From contig ONBH01000004.1 in assembly GCA_900316005.1 (NCBI GenBank), positions 16,619-80,618 on the forward strand: a DNA stretch of 64,000 nucleotides. The letters are read 5' to 3'. Under the pieces are notes generated by a model. That model made no database searches, was not told the origin of the DNA, and was given only the letters and a program-made list of their open reading frames with translations. This DNA comes from an uncultured Bacteroidales bacterium (GTDB taxonomy: Bacteria > Bacteroidota > Bacteroidia > Bacteroidales > Paludibacteraceae). A program made the translations under genes and the position numbers. Below are positions 7,336 to 16,743 of this stretch, one piece after another; positions within the stretch are counted from its first letter, which is position 1; each line of letters begins with the position of its first letter.

Positions 7336-10126
7336 GGATCGTGGAAAGTACATAGGATTTTGGGTAATCGTATTGGTTGTCATGACGGGGTGTTCTACGC
7401 AGAAGAACACCGCCGTCTCGCGTGCCTTCCACCAGACCAAGACCTATTACAACATCTACTACAACGGCCGTCTCTCGTACGATGAGGGCATCAAACAGAT
7501 GGACCAGGCTAATAAAGATGACTTTGCCGGCGTGCTGAATCTCTATCCCGTCAGCAATCATCAGGCTGCGCAGTCGGCTGCCGGAAAGATGGATGTCGCC
7601 ATCGAGAAATGCCGTAAGTGCATCAAACTCCATTCCATCAAGCAGAAGCCCAAAAAGATTAACCCCAAGAAACGAAGCGATCCGAAATACCGGGCGTGGT
7701 TGGAACAGAAGGAGTTTAACAACAAGATGTACCTGGCATGGATGATGTTGGGGCAGTCTGAGTTCCATAAGGGCGATTTCCTCGGCTCCGTGGGTACATT
7801 CAATTACGTGGCACGCCTCTACGACCAGGATAAAGACCTGGTGGCACAATGCCAATTATGGGTGGCGCGTGCATACGGCGAGATGGGATGGCTCTACGAG
7901 GCTGAAGACATCCTGCAGAAAGTGAATATCGACGACCTCAAGCGCAAGCATAAGCCCTTCTACTCGGCTGTGATGGCTGATGTGTTGCTCAAGCAGCAGC
8001 GTTACCAAGAGGCGTTGCCCTATGTGCGTGTGGCGTTAGGCGGCGAGAAACGGCGCGGCTACAAAGCACGTTTCACCTATGTCTATGGGCAACTCCTTCA
8101 GGCCGATAAGCAGAACGCCAAGGCCAAGGATGTTTACAAAGAGGTGCTACACCTCAATCCCGCTCCGGACCTCGAGTTCAATGCCCGCCTGCATTATGCG
8201 GAGCTGGAGGGCGATACCGTCAAGACCGTCAAGAACCTCCGCCGGCAGGCAAAACTATCCAAGAACAAGGATCGCCTCGACCGAATCTACGGCACTATTG
8301 GTAATATATACCTGCAGAAGAACGACACCAATCGCGCCATGTACTATTACCGTCTCGCTATCGAGAAGAGCACCCAGAACGGCATGGAGAAAGCCGAAGT
8401 CCTGGTCAAGGCGGGTGATATAGCGTACGAGCAACGCGACTATGCGTCCGCCTCTGAGATGTATGGCGAGGCTATTCATATCCTGACGAACACCCACCCC
8501 GACTACCTGCGTGTACGCAAACTCAGTGAGGTGCTCGACGAGGTCGTGGTCAATACCCAAGTTGTCAGCCTGCAGGACTCCCTGCAATATTTGGCAACGC
8601 TGAGCGAAGAGGAACAGTTGGCTGTTGCCAACAAACTCATAGAGGACTTGCGCGAGCAGGAACGTCAGGACTCTATCCGTGCAGCGGAAGAAGCCCGTGC
8701 AGCCGAGTTGGGCGACGGCAAGGCTGCGGTCAATACCATGAATATGTTAGGCGCAGCCAAAGGTGCAGCCGAGTGGTATTTCTATAACACACAGCTGATG
8801 AACAACGGCAAACAGGAGTTCCAACGCCTCTGGGGCAGACGACCCCTGGAGGATGACTGGCGCCGCCAGAGCAAGGCAATGTCGTCTATGGGCGGACTGA
8901 TGATGCCGGCGGACAACGAGACACCCGTTGACGATGAACTGTTGGCTGAGGCTGACTCCATACCCGCCGACTCCACGCAGATGGCGGACAAGCAGGAACT
9001 GGAACCCGTTACGGACCCCTATGACCCTGCGTACTACCTGCAGCAGATTCCCAAAACCGAAGAAGACTTTGCGGAGAGCAATCGTCAGATAGCTACTGCG
9101 CTCATCAACCTCATCGCCATCTATCGCGATAAGGTGGGCAACCAACGCCTCAGCGACGAGGCTTTTGAGGACTACTGCCGCCGCTTCCCCAACGATACTG
9201 CCAACCTCGTGGACCTCTATTATATGCAGTACTTGAGCGCGCTGCGCATGCAGAATGACACGCTCATCACGCATTATCGCGACGAGATTATCCGCCTCTT
9301 CCCCGGCACGCAGCAGGCACGTATCGTCGGTGACCCGAATTATTTTGAAACCCTGCGCCATACTGCTTTCGTCCAAGACTCACTCTATGAGGCTACCTAC
9401 GAGGCCTTCCGTCGTGCGGATTTCCGAACCGTGAAGCGGAATACCCGTTTTGCCGAGGATAGCCTCAGTCTCAGTCCCCTGATGCCGCGTTTCCTCTTCC
9501 TGAATGCTATAGCTACAGCTAAGACAGAGGGGCAGACAGCCTTCATTGCCGGCTTGAGGGATATGGTAAGTCGTTATCCCGATAGCGAGATGGGGTCTAT
9601 GGCACGTGATATGCTTGCTCTGATGAATCAGGGTAGCGAGGCGCAAAAGGATAACAGCAGCGTCACGGGCCTTGCCGATAAACGCGGCGTGGTAGAAGAA
9701 GAGAAAGAGGAAGTACAGACCGACGCTGCCTTCTCCACTGAGCGTCAGGAAGCGTCGTATGTCTTGTTGGTAATGCCCGTCGAGCATAACGTGAACGATG
9801 CTGCGCAGGATACGATGCAGACCTATCGCATGAATCGCTTGCTGTACGAGGTGGCGTTGTTCAACTTCACCCAGTTCCTCATCAAGGACTTTGACCTCAT
9901 GCAGTTGCCTTATCTGACGCATACCGAGTGTGCGTTGCAGGTCACGGGCCTGGAGAGCATGACGGAGGCGGAGTGGTACATCGGGCTTATTGCTAAGGAT
10001 CCGGATTTGCAGGCTGCTTTCCGCGAATTGAATGTCACGCCTGTTCCCATCACGGATACCAACTTCAAGCTCGTGAACAATCCCTTCACCCTGCAGGACT
10101 ACCTGCAGTTCTTGAACAAGAAGTAG
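7334..10126 (+). CDS. TPR lipoprotein, SprE/PorW-like (type IX secretion)
   Basis: A 930-residue lipoprotein; the signal peptide ends in VVMTGC, followed by STQKNTAVSRAFHQTKTYYNIYYNG-type sequence that resembles the start of SprE/PorW proteins. Several TPR-like helical repeats occupy about residues 130-380, followed by an acidic low-complexity region and further repeats to about 760. SprE (Flavobacterium) and PorW (Porphyromonas) are outer-membrane lipoproteins required for T9SS. Assignment rests on N-terminal similarity, size and architecture. The ATG at 7334 lies within a heptamer repeat, so the promoter and leader have probably been remodelled by repeat expansion. Confidence 0.72.
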   Translation: MDRGKYIGFWVIVLVVMTGCSTQKNTAVSRAFHQTKTYYNIYYNGRLSYDEGIKQMDQANKDDFAGVLNLYPVSNHQAAQSAAGKMDVAIEKCRKCIKLHSIKQKPKKINPKKRSDPKYRAWLEQKEFNNKMYLAWMMLGQSEFHKGDFLGSVGTFNYVARLYDQDKDLVAQCQLWVARAYGEMGWLYEAEDILQKVNIDDLKRKHKPFYSAVMADVLLKQQRYQEALPYVRVALGGEKRRGYKARFTYVYGQLLQADKQNAKAKDVYKEVLHLNPAPDLEFNARLHYAELEGDTVKTVKNLRRQAKLSKNKDRLDRIYGTIGNIYLQKNDTNRAMYYYRLAIEKSTQNGMEKAEVLVKAGDIAYEQRDYASASEMYGEAIHILTNTHPDYLRVRKLSEVLDEVVVNTQVVSLQDSLQYLATLSEEEQLAVANKLIEDLREQERQDSIRAAEEARAAELGDGKAAVNTMNMLGAAKGAAEWYFYNTQLMNNGKQEFQRLWGRRPLEDDWRRQSKAMSSMGGLMMPADNETPVDDELLAEADSIPADSTQMADKQELEPVTDPYDPAYYLQQIPKTEEDFAESNRQIATALINLIAIYRDKVGNQRLSDEAFEDYCRRFPNDTANLVDLYYMQYLSALRMQNDTLITHYRDEIIRLFPGTQQARIVGDPNYFETLRHTAFVQDSLYEATYEAFRRADFRTVKRNTRFAEDSLSLSPLMPRFLFLNAIATAKTEGQTAFIAGLRDMVSRYPDSEMGSMARDMLALMNQGSEAQKDNSSVTGLADKRGVVEEEKEEVQTDAAFSTERQEASYVLLVMPVEHNVNDAAQDTMQTYRMNRLLYEVALFNFTQFLIKDFDLMQLPYLTHTECALQVTGLESMTEAEWYIGLIAKDPDLQAAFRELNVTPVPITDTNFKLVNNPFTLQDYLQFLNKK

Positions 10127-10164
10127 CAAACATCATTCTTTGCCAATCGAATCGATTTGCTCAC

Positions 10165-10269
10165 TTATGCATTTGCTACTTGCACATCTAATTGCAGCGT
10201 ATTATCATCTGTGCGATAGATAACTACGCCTTCCTCATTTGGGTTGTAGAGTACTATTTCATTTGCCAT
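10165..10269 (-). pseudogene. RhuM-like N-terminal remnant
   Basis: A 34-codon minus-strand reading frame starts MANEIVLYNPNEEG and continues to LQLDVQVANA before a stop. This resembles the first residues of RhuM-family proteins (an Ile/Val-x-Tyr-x-Pro opening and LDV strand) just before their usual TVWLT motif, where it stops. No continuation is visible in the following bases. It looks like the leftover 5' end of a deleted accessory gene; a chance ORF is possible given its length. Confidence 0.42.
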
Positions 10270-10324
10270 AATTCTTTGTTCATGCAAAAAAGCGCAAGTT
10301 GTAATTTTTTGGCTTTGGCACTAG

Positions 10325-10344
10325 AACCCAGAACCTATAACCGT
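10325..10344 (+). repeat. Short heptamer run beside a structured repeat
   Basis: GAACCCA, GAACCTA and a partial third unit precede the structured element at 10345. The rest of 10127-10345 holds only the RhuM-like remnant. Confidence 0.5.
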
Positions 10345-10452
10345 GGTTCGGGGACCCCAAAAGCTCAACATGAGGTTTTGGGGAGAGCGGAGGTCTCGGT
10401 CGCCCGTCGATTTAGCGTAGCGGTATCGACCATAGCGATCCGAGGACCGAAC
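10345..10452 (+). repeat. Two-hairpin structured repeat, copy E1
   Basis: Stem 1 pairs CCCCAAAA with TTTTGGGG, extended by CTCA/TGAG. A purine linker containing GCGGAGG follows. Stem 2 pairs GGTCTCGG-TCGC with GCGA-TCCGAGGACC, with an inner GTCGAT/ATCGAC helix. An outer GTTCGG/CCGAAC helix closes the element. It lies between two convergent genes. Related copies: 24543-24841 (three) and 25281-25394 (one, opposite strand). Confidence 0.85.
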
Positions 10453-10455
10453 GCG

Positions 10456-11148
10456 TTACAGGCGGGTGGTGAGGATGGCGGCTTGGCGGTTGCAGCGGTC
10501 GATGGTTTGCTCCAGGTCGTGAATCTGCTTCATGAGCGCAGCCAGGGCATAGGTGTCGCTCAGAGCCTGCTTCTCGTCTTTAGTCAGGTAATAAACGATA
10601 GACGCAGCCGCCTGCACGCGGATACGCTCGTCGCGATTGGCATCCACAAACTGCAGCAGCCTGAGGGCATCATCGCCAAAGATAGACATGATCTCGTGTA
10701 TGCCCTCGGCCTCGAAGGCGTGATTGCTGCCCTCGGCCTCAACGAATAACTCGCCGACGGAGAGTCGGAGTGTCTGCTGGTTAACCGGTCGCGCGGAATA
10801 GACATAACTGCGCAGTATGAGTCGTCGGTCGTCGGCAACCATCGCCTGAATGAAGTTACGCGTGGTGTTGCCCTCGGTGCGGAGAAGGCGATGGATATAA
10901 TAACCGCTGTCTTCGTATTTCTCGTTCTTCTCGTAGCGGAACAGTTTCATGAGCGGTTCGACCTGTGGTATGAGTGTCTGCAGGAGCGAATCGGCGGAGA
11001 GTAGGGTCTGCCGGGTGTGGACGAGTTCGATGCTGTCGTTGCGGTGTTTTTCGGCGCGCAGCAGTTCGACTTTCGAGGGTTTTTTCTGGCAGGCGCAGAA
11101 TGCGGTCAACAGGAGCGGCAAGATGCCTAAAAATAGGATTTTCTTCAT
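10456..11148 (-). CDS. Uncharacterised lipoprotein
   Basis: A 230-residue lipoprotein with signal peptide ending LTAFCAC (Cys near residue 19). The following region (about 25-85) is helical and rich in Leu, Glu and Arg, possibly coiled coil; a second helical stretch, KQIHDLEQTIDRCNRQ, is near the C-terminus. I recognise no family. The ATG at 11148 was chosen because the signal peptide begins there; the longer upstream frame runs through A/T-rich promoter DNA. A -7 box CAAAGATA (minus-strand TATCTTTG) is at 11169-11176. The stop codon lies four bases from structured repeat E1. Confidence 0.7.
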   Translation of the reverse strand: MKKILFLGILPLLLTAFCACQKKPSKVELLRAEKHRNDSIELVHTRQTLLSADSLLQTLIPQVEPLMKLFRYEKNEKYEDSGYYIHRLLRTEGNTTRNFIQAMVADDRRLILRSYVYSARPVNQQTLRLSVGELFVEAEGSNHAFEAEGIHEIMSIFGDDALRLLQFVDANRDERIRVQAAASIVYYLTKDEKQALSDTYALAALMKQIHDLEQTIDRCNRQAAILTTRL

Positions 11149-11216
11149 GATTTTGTCAAATTTTGGTGCAAAGATACAAACAAAAAACGAAAATACGAAA
11201 AAAAAATGAAAAAAAG

Positions 11217-11247
11217 TTGCGTAATTGGTTATTTTTTTGTAACTTTG
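11217..11247 (+). promoter_or_regulatory. Bacteroidota promoter before the TPR/OmpA-like lipoprotein
   Basis: TTGC at 11217 and TAACTTTG at 11240-11247, spacing 23; divergent from the 10456-11148 gene. Confidence 0.72.
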
Positions 11248-11322
11248 CCGCCGAATTTGGAAAAAATGCAAAAGAAAGTAGCATTTAGATTAAAATAAAC
11301 TATAAAAACCAAAGTGAAAAGT

Positions 11323-13008
11323 ATGAAGAAAAGTTTCTTTTTTCTGACGATGGCGGTTGCATTGCTGCTGGCATCGTGCGGTGCTCCTGTAGAGCCGAAT
11401 CAGATTAACGTGAACCCGAGTCCTCTTCAGGTAGTGGGCAACAAGGTTAATGCTGAGATTACCGGCCGTTTCCCTGCCAAGAAGTTCTCGAAGAAGGCTG
11501 TGGTAGTGATTACTCCGGTGCTGAAGTTTGACGGCCGTGAGGTATTGGGCGAGCCCGTGACCTACGTAGGCCAGAAGGTGAAAGAGAATGGTAACACCGT
11601 ACTGTACAAGAGCGGTGCCGCTTACAGCCACTCTGTAAGTTTTGATTATGTACCCGAGATGGCTAAGTCGGAGTTGTATCTCCGCTTTGAGGCCCGCAAA
11701 GGTAAGAAGACCGTGGAGATTCCCGACCTGAAGATTGCCGATGGTGTTGTTACGACCGCTAAGTTGGCTCAGGCTCAGGATGTTCCCTCGCAGGTAACTG
11801 CTGACAAGTTCCAACGCGTGATCCAAGAGATGCAAGAGGCTGACATCATGTTCCTCATCCAGCAGGCTAACCTCCGTTCGTCAGAGACCGGTAGCCAGCA
11901 GATGAAAGACCTGCGTGCAGCTATCAAGGATGCCAGCAATGACTCCAAGAAAGAGATTCACAGCCTGGAGGTAGCCGGTTATGCCAGCCCGGAAGGTGGC
12001 GTAGAGCTGAACACCCGTCTTGCCAAAGAGCGTCAGGCTAACACCCAGCGTTTCCTGCAGGGTCAGATGCGTCAAGACAAGGTGGCTGCTGACATCATTG
12101 CCAACATGACTGCTGAGGACTGGGAAGGTTTCCAGAAAGCCGTTCAGGCCAGCAACTTGCAGGACAAAGACCTGGTACTGCGTGTGCTGTCGATGTACCA
12201 AGACCCCGAAGAGCGTGAGGCTCAGATTAAGAACCTCAGCGTAGCTTACAAGACTATCGCTGATGAGATTCTGCCGGCTCTGCGCCGCAGCCGTCTGATT
12301 CTGACCACCGACATCATCGGTAAGTCAGACGACGAGATCCGCAACTACATGAAGAATGACCCCGCCGCTCTCAACGTAGAGGAGATGCTGTATGCTGCTA
12401 CCCTGACCAATGATGCTGCCGAGAAGATGGCTATCTACCGCAAGGTGACCGAGCAGTTCCCCAACGACTACCGCGGATGGAACAACCTGGGTATGTGCTA
12501 TTTCGCTCAGAACAACGTGGCTGAGGCTCGCCGCTGCTACACCAAGGCGCTGGCTATCGAGCCCAACAATGCTGACGTGAACTACAACGCCGGTGTTGCC
12601 GCTATGGCTGACAACGACCTGAAGAAGGCCGAGGAATACCTGGGCAAGGCTGCCGGTACGAAGGGTGACCTGAATGCCGCTATGGGTACGCTGTACACCA
12701 TGAAGGGTGACTATGCTAAGGCTAAGAGCGCCTACAAGGGTGGTGCCAGCAACAACGCTGCTGTTCAGCAAATCCTGAACGAGGACTATGCCGGTGCACG
12801 CAAGACCCTGGCCGCTGTTCAGAACCCCAACGCTACGACCGCTTACCTGCTGGCTATCGTAGGTGCTCGCACCAACGACCGCGACGCTGTGTACAACAAC
12901 ATGCGTACTGCCGTTGAGCGTGACGCCAACATGAAGGCTCGTGCCCAGAAGGATATCGAGTTCGCCAAGTTCATGGAGGATGACACCTTCCTGGCTATCA
13001 TCAAGTAA
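11323..13008 (+). CDS. TPR lipoprotein with OmpA-like segment
   Basis: A 561-residue lipoprotein (ALLLASC near residue 18). Residues about 30-150 look like beta-rich repeats; SLEVAGYASPEG near 220 and the following NTRLAKERQ resemble an OmpA-type peptidoglycan-binding motif; residues about 370-480 hold TPR units (YRGWNNLGMCYFAQNNVAEARRCY-type). Codon choice is strongly biased, with long runs of favoured codons such as GCT and AAG, which suggests high expression. It may be an abundant cell-envelope protein. PorE-like T9SS proteins also combine TPR and OmpA parts, but the order here differs. The ATG at 11323 is preferred over the GTG at 11314. Confidence 0.8.
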   Translation: MKKSFFFLTMAVALLLASCGAPVEPNQINVNPSPLQVVGNKVNAEITGRFPAKKFSKKAVVVITPVLKFDGREVLGEPVTYVGQKVKENGNTVLYKSGAAYSHSVSFDYVPEMAKSELYLRFEARKGKKTVEIPDLKIADGVVTTAKLAQAQDVPSQVTADKFQRVIQEMQEADIMFLIQQANLRSSETGSQQMKDLRAAIKDASNDSKKEIHSLEVAGYASPEGGVELNTRLAKERQANTQRFLQGQMRQDKVAADIIANMTAEDWEGFQKAVQASNLQDKDLVLRVLSMYQDPEEREAQIKNLSVAYKTIADEILPALRRSRLILTTDIIGKSDDEIRNYMKNDPAALNVEEMLYAATLTNDAAEKMAIYRKVTEQFPNDYRGWNNLGMCYFAQNNVAEARRCYTKALAIEPNNADVNYNAGVAAMADNDLKKAEEYLGKAAGTKGDLNAAMGTLYTMKGDYAKAKSAYKGGASNNAAVQQILNEDYAGARKTLAAVQNPNATTAYLLAIVGARTNDRDAVYNNMRTAVERDANMKARAQKDIEFAKFMEDDTFLAIIK

Positions 13009-13012
13009 GTAA

Positions 13013-13246
13013 ATGTCTATCCTGTTTCCCAAAGTAAGGAAACCCCGTGAATGGGACTACCGCCCCATTTACTTCGATGAGGAGAAAGAGGCGCGCAAGC
13101 AAAAACTTGCGCGCCTTCATCGCGGTTCGTTCCGCGAGGAACACGAGAAGAATATGTCCGCACAGCGGGCGCGCCAAAAGTCGAAACTCACGTTCTGGGT
13201 GGCGCTGCTGCTGTTGGGACTGCTGTTGTATTATTTCCTACGTTGA
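13013..13246 (+). CDS. Small C-tail membrane protein upstream of mutL
   Basis: A 77-residue protein with a basic/acidic N-terminal part (PREWDYRPIYFDEEKEAR), a charged helix to about residue 58, and a single C-terminal membrane segment (LTFWVALLLLGLLLYYFL). Similar small proteins sit beside mutL in other Bacteroidota; no function is known to me. It starts four bases after the TPR gene stop and ends nine bases before mutL. Confidence 0.75.
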   Translation: MSILFPKVRKPREWDYRPIYFDEEKEARKQKLARLHRGSFREEHEKNMSAQRARQKSKLTFWVALLLLGLLLYYFLR

Positions 13247-13255
13247 GCCTGTACC

Positions 13256-15028
13256 ATGGATGTCATTCGTCTCTTGCCCGATAGTGTAGCCAACCAGATA
13301 GCCGCCGGCGAGGTTATTCAGCGTCCGGCGTCCTGCCTGAAGGAGCTGGTCGAGAACGCGCTGGATGCCGGTGCTACGCACATACAGATTATCGTGCGCG
13401 ATGCCGGCCGTACGCTGCTGCAGGTGATTGACAATGGCGTGGGTATGAGCGAGACGGATGCACGGCTGGCCTTCGAAAGGCATGCGACCTCTAAGATCAA
13501 GGAGGCTGCCGACCTCTTCCGCCTGCATACCATGGGGTTCCGCGGCGAGGCACTGGCGAGTATCTGCGCCGTGGCGCACGTGGAGGTCATGACTCGCCGC
13601 AAGGAAGACGAAGTAGGTACGCTATTGGAGATAGCAGGGTCCGAGGTGCTGCGTCAGGAACCCATAGCCTGCCCCGTGGGCACCAATATCAAGGTGAAGA
13701 ACCTGTTCTACAACGTGCCTGTCAGGCGTAAGTTCCTCAAGACCGACCAGACCGAGATGCGCAACCTCATTCAGGATTTCTACCGCATCGTGTTGGTATG
13801 GCCCAAGGTGCAATTTACCTTGGTGCACAACGATGAGATACTGCTGGAACTGCCTGCGGGCAGCGAGAAACAACGTATCGGTCAGCTCTTCTCGCGTTCG
13901 GTTAAGCAAGACTATACGGCTGCTTTCGTGGACCTGAAGGTGGAAACCGAAGCGGTGTCTATCCACGGCTTTGTCGGCAAACCCGAATCGGCGAGCAAGC
14001 AGCCGCAACAATACCTGTTCGTCAACGGACGCTACATGCGTCATCCCTATTTCCACAAAGCCATACTGACTGCCTACCAGGGCACCCTGACGGCGGATGC
14101 CAATCCCTCGTATTTCGTATATTTTGAGGTAGATCCGGGTACCATTGACGTGAATATCCACCCCACCAAGACGGAGATTAAGTTCCAAGACGAGCAGATG
14201 ATTTTCCAGATTCTGCTGGCTGCCGTGCGTGAGTCCTTGGGTAAGTTCAATGTGTCCCCCTCGCTGGATTTTGATGTAGAGGGTAGGCCTGAGATACCGA
14301 CTCGCGATAGGAGTTCGCAGCCGTCATTTGCGATGCCCGTCATCAGCAATGAGACGCACTATAACCCCTTCCACAGCCGTCAGAACGAGGCGCCGCGCGA
14401 ATGGCAGAAGTTGTACGATGGGCTGCATAAGCCCGAGGCGGAACTCTTTGCCAAAGAGCAAGTCTCAGTACCGACGGGTACGCCCACGGCGGTAGGAAAC
14501 CGCTATATCGTACTGCCGGATGGCGACGGACTGATGATCATCCATCGTGTACGTGCACGCGCGTGCGTACTATATGATATATATATGCGTCAGATCAGCG
14601 CAGAACAAGGGGTTCGCGAGCAGTTGCTCTTTCCCGATATATGGGACTTGGATGCTGACCAGATCCCCTTGGTGCAGAGCCTGCAGGAAGACCTGCGGTA
14701 CTTGGGCTTTGAGTTAGAACAGCTGTCGCCGCTGAGTTTCTCGGTCAATGCCGTGCCGCCGCAACTCAACGGGCAGAATGCCCTACAGGTGCTGCAGAAT
14801 ATCGTAGCAGATGTCATGGCAACGGGTTCGTCGCTACGCACGGAGTGGCAGAAGAGCATCGCCCTGACGCTGGCCTATAGTGCCGCCGGTGGACAACAGC
14901 CCCTGACGGATAGCGAACAAAAAGAACTGATTGACCAACTTTTCCGGCTTCCTTCGTTCACCCGTACACCCGATGGAAAAATCGTTCTTTTGCGTATAAG
15001 TGAAGAAGAAATAGCCCGAAAATTTTGA
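13256..15028 (+). CDS. mutL: DNA mismatch repair protein MutL (degenerate endonuclease motif)
   Basis: Couples mismatch recognition by MutS to repair. The 590-residue protein keeps all N-terminal GHKL ATPase motifs: ELVENALDAGA with the catalytic Glu near residue 36, DNGVGM near 62, GFRGEALASI near 97 and GTNIKVKNLFYNVPVRRKF near 141-159. The C-terminal dimerisation domain is present, but at the position of the usual DQHxAH motif it reads MIIHRVRARACVLYD, so the metal-binding Asp and His are missing. The DNA there (about 14547-14590) is a run of alternating purines and pyrimidines. Nuclease activity from this MutL is doubtful. Confidence 0.92.
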   Translation: MDVIRLLPDSVANQIAAGEVIQRPASCLKELVENALDAGATHIQIIVRDAGRTLLQVIDNGVGMSETDARLAFERHATSKIKEAADLFRLHTMGFRGEALASICAVAHVEVMTRRKEDEVGTLLEIAGSEVLRQEPIACPVGTNIKVKNLFYNVPVRRKFLKTDQTEMRNLIQDFYRIVLVWPKVQFTLVHNDEILLELPAGSEKQRIGQLFSRSVKQDYTAAFVDLKVETEAVSIHGFVGKPESASKQPQQYLFVNGRYMRHPYFHKAILTAYQGTLTADANPSYFVYFEVDPGTIDVNIHPTKTEIKFQDEQMIFQILLAAVRESLGKFNVSPSLDFDVEGRPEIPTRDRSSQPSFAMPVISNETHYNPFHSRQNEAPREWQKLYDGLHKPEAELFAKEQVSVPTGTPTAVGNRYIVLPDGDGLMIIHRVRARACVLYDIYMRQISAEQGVREQLLFPDIWDLDADQIPLVQSLQEDLRYLGFELEQLSPLSFSVNAVPPQLNGQNALQVLQNIVADVMATGSSLRTEWQKSIALTLAYSAAGGQQPLTDSEQKELIDQLFRLPSFTRTPDGKIVLLRISEEEIARKF

Positions 15029-15086
15029 AAAAATAGCATAAAATTGCTATTTTTGCGTTGCAAAAGAACAAATAATGCCAAAAAAT

Positions 15087-15117
15087 TTGCATAATTCAAA
15101 AAAAAGTTGTTACTTTG
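15087..15117 (+). promoter_or_regulatory. Bacteroidota promoter before acpP
   Basis: TTGC at 15087 (in TTTGCATAATTC) and a variant -7 box TTACTTTG at 15110-15117, spacing 23. The leader is about 60 bases. Confidence 0.7.
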
Positions 15118-15180
15118 CAGCCTGAATTGTGTGTTAGTACATTTTGAAACGAAAAATATTAACTCTAAAGAATAAAGAAT

Positions 15181-15417
15181 ATGTCAGACATTGAAGCAAA
15201 AGTAAAAGCCATCATCGTTGACAAACTTGGTGTGGAAGAGTCACAAGTAACCCCCGAAGCGAGCTTTGCAGCCGACCTGAATGCTGATTCGCTGGACACC
15301 GTTGAACTGATTATGGATTTTGAAAAAGAGTTCGGAATCACTATCCCCGATGAGGATACCCAGAAGATTTCGACCGTAGGTGACGTCATCGCTTATATCG
15401 AGAACGCCAACGCCTAA
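15181..15417 (+). CDS. acpP: Acyl carrier protein
   Basis: Carries growing fatty acyl chains on 4'-phosphopantetheine. The 78-residue acidic protein has the attachment motif DSLD with Ser37, followed by the helix [14 protein letters not shown]. It is adjacent to fabF as in many bacteria. An intrinsic-terminator-like hairpin between the two genes (15438-15472) probably lets acpP be made in excess over fabF. Confidence 0.97.
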   Translation: MSDIEAKVKAIIVDKLGVEESQVTPEASFAADLNADSLDTVELIMDFEKEFGITIPDEDTQKISTVGDVIAYIENANA

Positions 15418-15437
15418 TCAAGCAAAAATGAAGCAAG

Positions 15438-15472
15438 CGAGTCTGCGACCGATAAGCCGTAGACTCGTTTTT
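15438..15472 (+). terminator. Hairpin between acpP and fabF (attenuator)
   Basis: CGAGTCT and AGACTCG pair around a 16-base loop and are followed by TTTTT. It lies inside an otherwise continuous acpP-fabF unit. Confidence 0.72.
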
Positions 15473-15484
15473 AGTCTATAAAAA

Positions 15485-16738
15485 ATGGAAATGAAACGTG
15501 TAGTAGTGACAGGCTTGGGTGCCGTCACACCTTTGGGAAATAATGTGCCCGATACCTGGCAGGCGATGAAGGAAGGCCGCAGCGGTGTTGGTGCGATTAC
15601 CCTATTTGATGCCACCAACTTCAAGACCCGCTTTGCCGGCGAGGTCAAAGACTTTGATATCACGCAGGTTCTGGACCGCAAGGAGGTCCGCAAGATGGAC
15701 CGTTACTCCCAGTTTGCGGTAATGGTGGCTAAGGAGGCGCTTGAGCAGTCGCGCCTGAACCTGCAAGCAGAAGACCCCGAACGCATCGGCGTGGTATGGG
15801 CTACCGGCATGGGCGGTCTGCAGACGCTGCAAGACGAGTGCGCGGATTATGCGCTGGGCGATGGTACGCCGCGCTTTAGCCCCTTCTATATACCGAAGGT
15901 AATACCCAATATCGGTGCCGCACATATATCCCTGCTGTATGGTTTGAAGGGTCCAAACTTTGCCGTATCGGCAGCCTGCTCCTCGTCGGGCAGTGCTATA
16001 GCTGCTGCGCTGGACTCCATCCGCGTAGGGCGAGCTGACATCATGCTGACCGGTGGCAGCGAAGCGGTCATCACCCCCTTAGGCGTGGGTGGCTTCAATG
16101 CCCTGCGCGCCCTATCGACGCGCAACGACTCGCCCGAGACCGCCAGCCGACCCTTTTCCAAGTCGCGTGACGGATTCGTCATGGGCGAGGGTGCCGGTTG
16201 TCTGGTGCTGGAGGAGTACGAACATGCGCTGCGTCGCGGCGCGACCATCTATGCCGAGTTGGCGGGAGCAGGTATCAATGCCGATGCCTATCATATCACG
16301 GCTCCTGAACCCGAGGGCAAGGGCGCTATGCGCGTGATGCAGTTGGCGCTGCAGGATGCCGGAATGACACCCGCCGATATTGATTATATCAATACCCATG
16401 GTACCAGCACGCCGCTGGGCGATGTAGCAGAACTGATGGCTATCAAGCAGGTATGGGGCGAAGACGCCTACCGGCTGAGTATCTCGTCCACGAAGTCGAT
16501 GACCGGTCACCTTATCGGCGCTACCGGCGCCGTGGAGGCAATCGCTTCCATCATGGCGATGCGCGAGGGCATCGTGCCGCCGACTATCAACCACGAGGCT
16601 GATGATGAGGACGAGAATATCGACTACCGTCTGAACCTCACCTTTAACAAGGCTGAGCATCGCGAACTGCGCGCTGTAATGAGTAATAACTTCGGTTTTG
16701 GCGGACATAATGCCTGCCTGCTCTTTAAGAAAATCTGA
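15485..16738 (+). CDS. fabF: 3-oxoacyl-ACP synthase II
   Basis: Condensing enzyme of type II fatty-acid synthesis, extending acyl-ACP with malonyl-ACP. The 417-residue protein has the nucleophile Cys165 in [11 protein letters not shown], the first catalytic His in [11 protein letters not shown] near residue 303 and the second in [13 protein letters not shown] near 340, then [10 protein letters not shown] near the end. FabF rather than FabB is suggested by length and the acpP neighbour. asd starts five bases after the stop. Confidence 0.95.
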   Translation: MEMKRVVVTGLGAVTPLGNNVPDTWQAMKEGRSGVGAITLFDATNFKTRFAGEVKDFDITQVLDRKEVRKMDRYSQFAVMVAKEALEQSRLNLQAEDPERIGVVWATGMGGLQTLQDECADYALGDGTPRFSPFYIPKVIPNIGAAHISLLYGLKGPNFAVSAACSSSGSAIAAALDSIRVGRADIMLTGGSEAVITPLGVGGFNALRALSTRNDSPETASRPFSKSRDGFVMGEGAGCLVLEEYEHALRRGATIYAELAGAGINADAYHITAPEPEGKGAMRVMQLALQDAGMTPADIDYINTHGTSTPLGDVAELMAIKQVWGEDAYRLSISSTKSMTGHLIGATGAVEAIASIMAMREGIVPPTINHEADDEDENIDYRLNLTFNKAEHRELRAVMSNNFGFGGHNACLLFKKI

Positions 16739-16743
16739 TAGCG

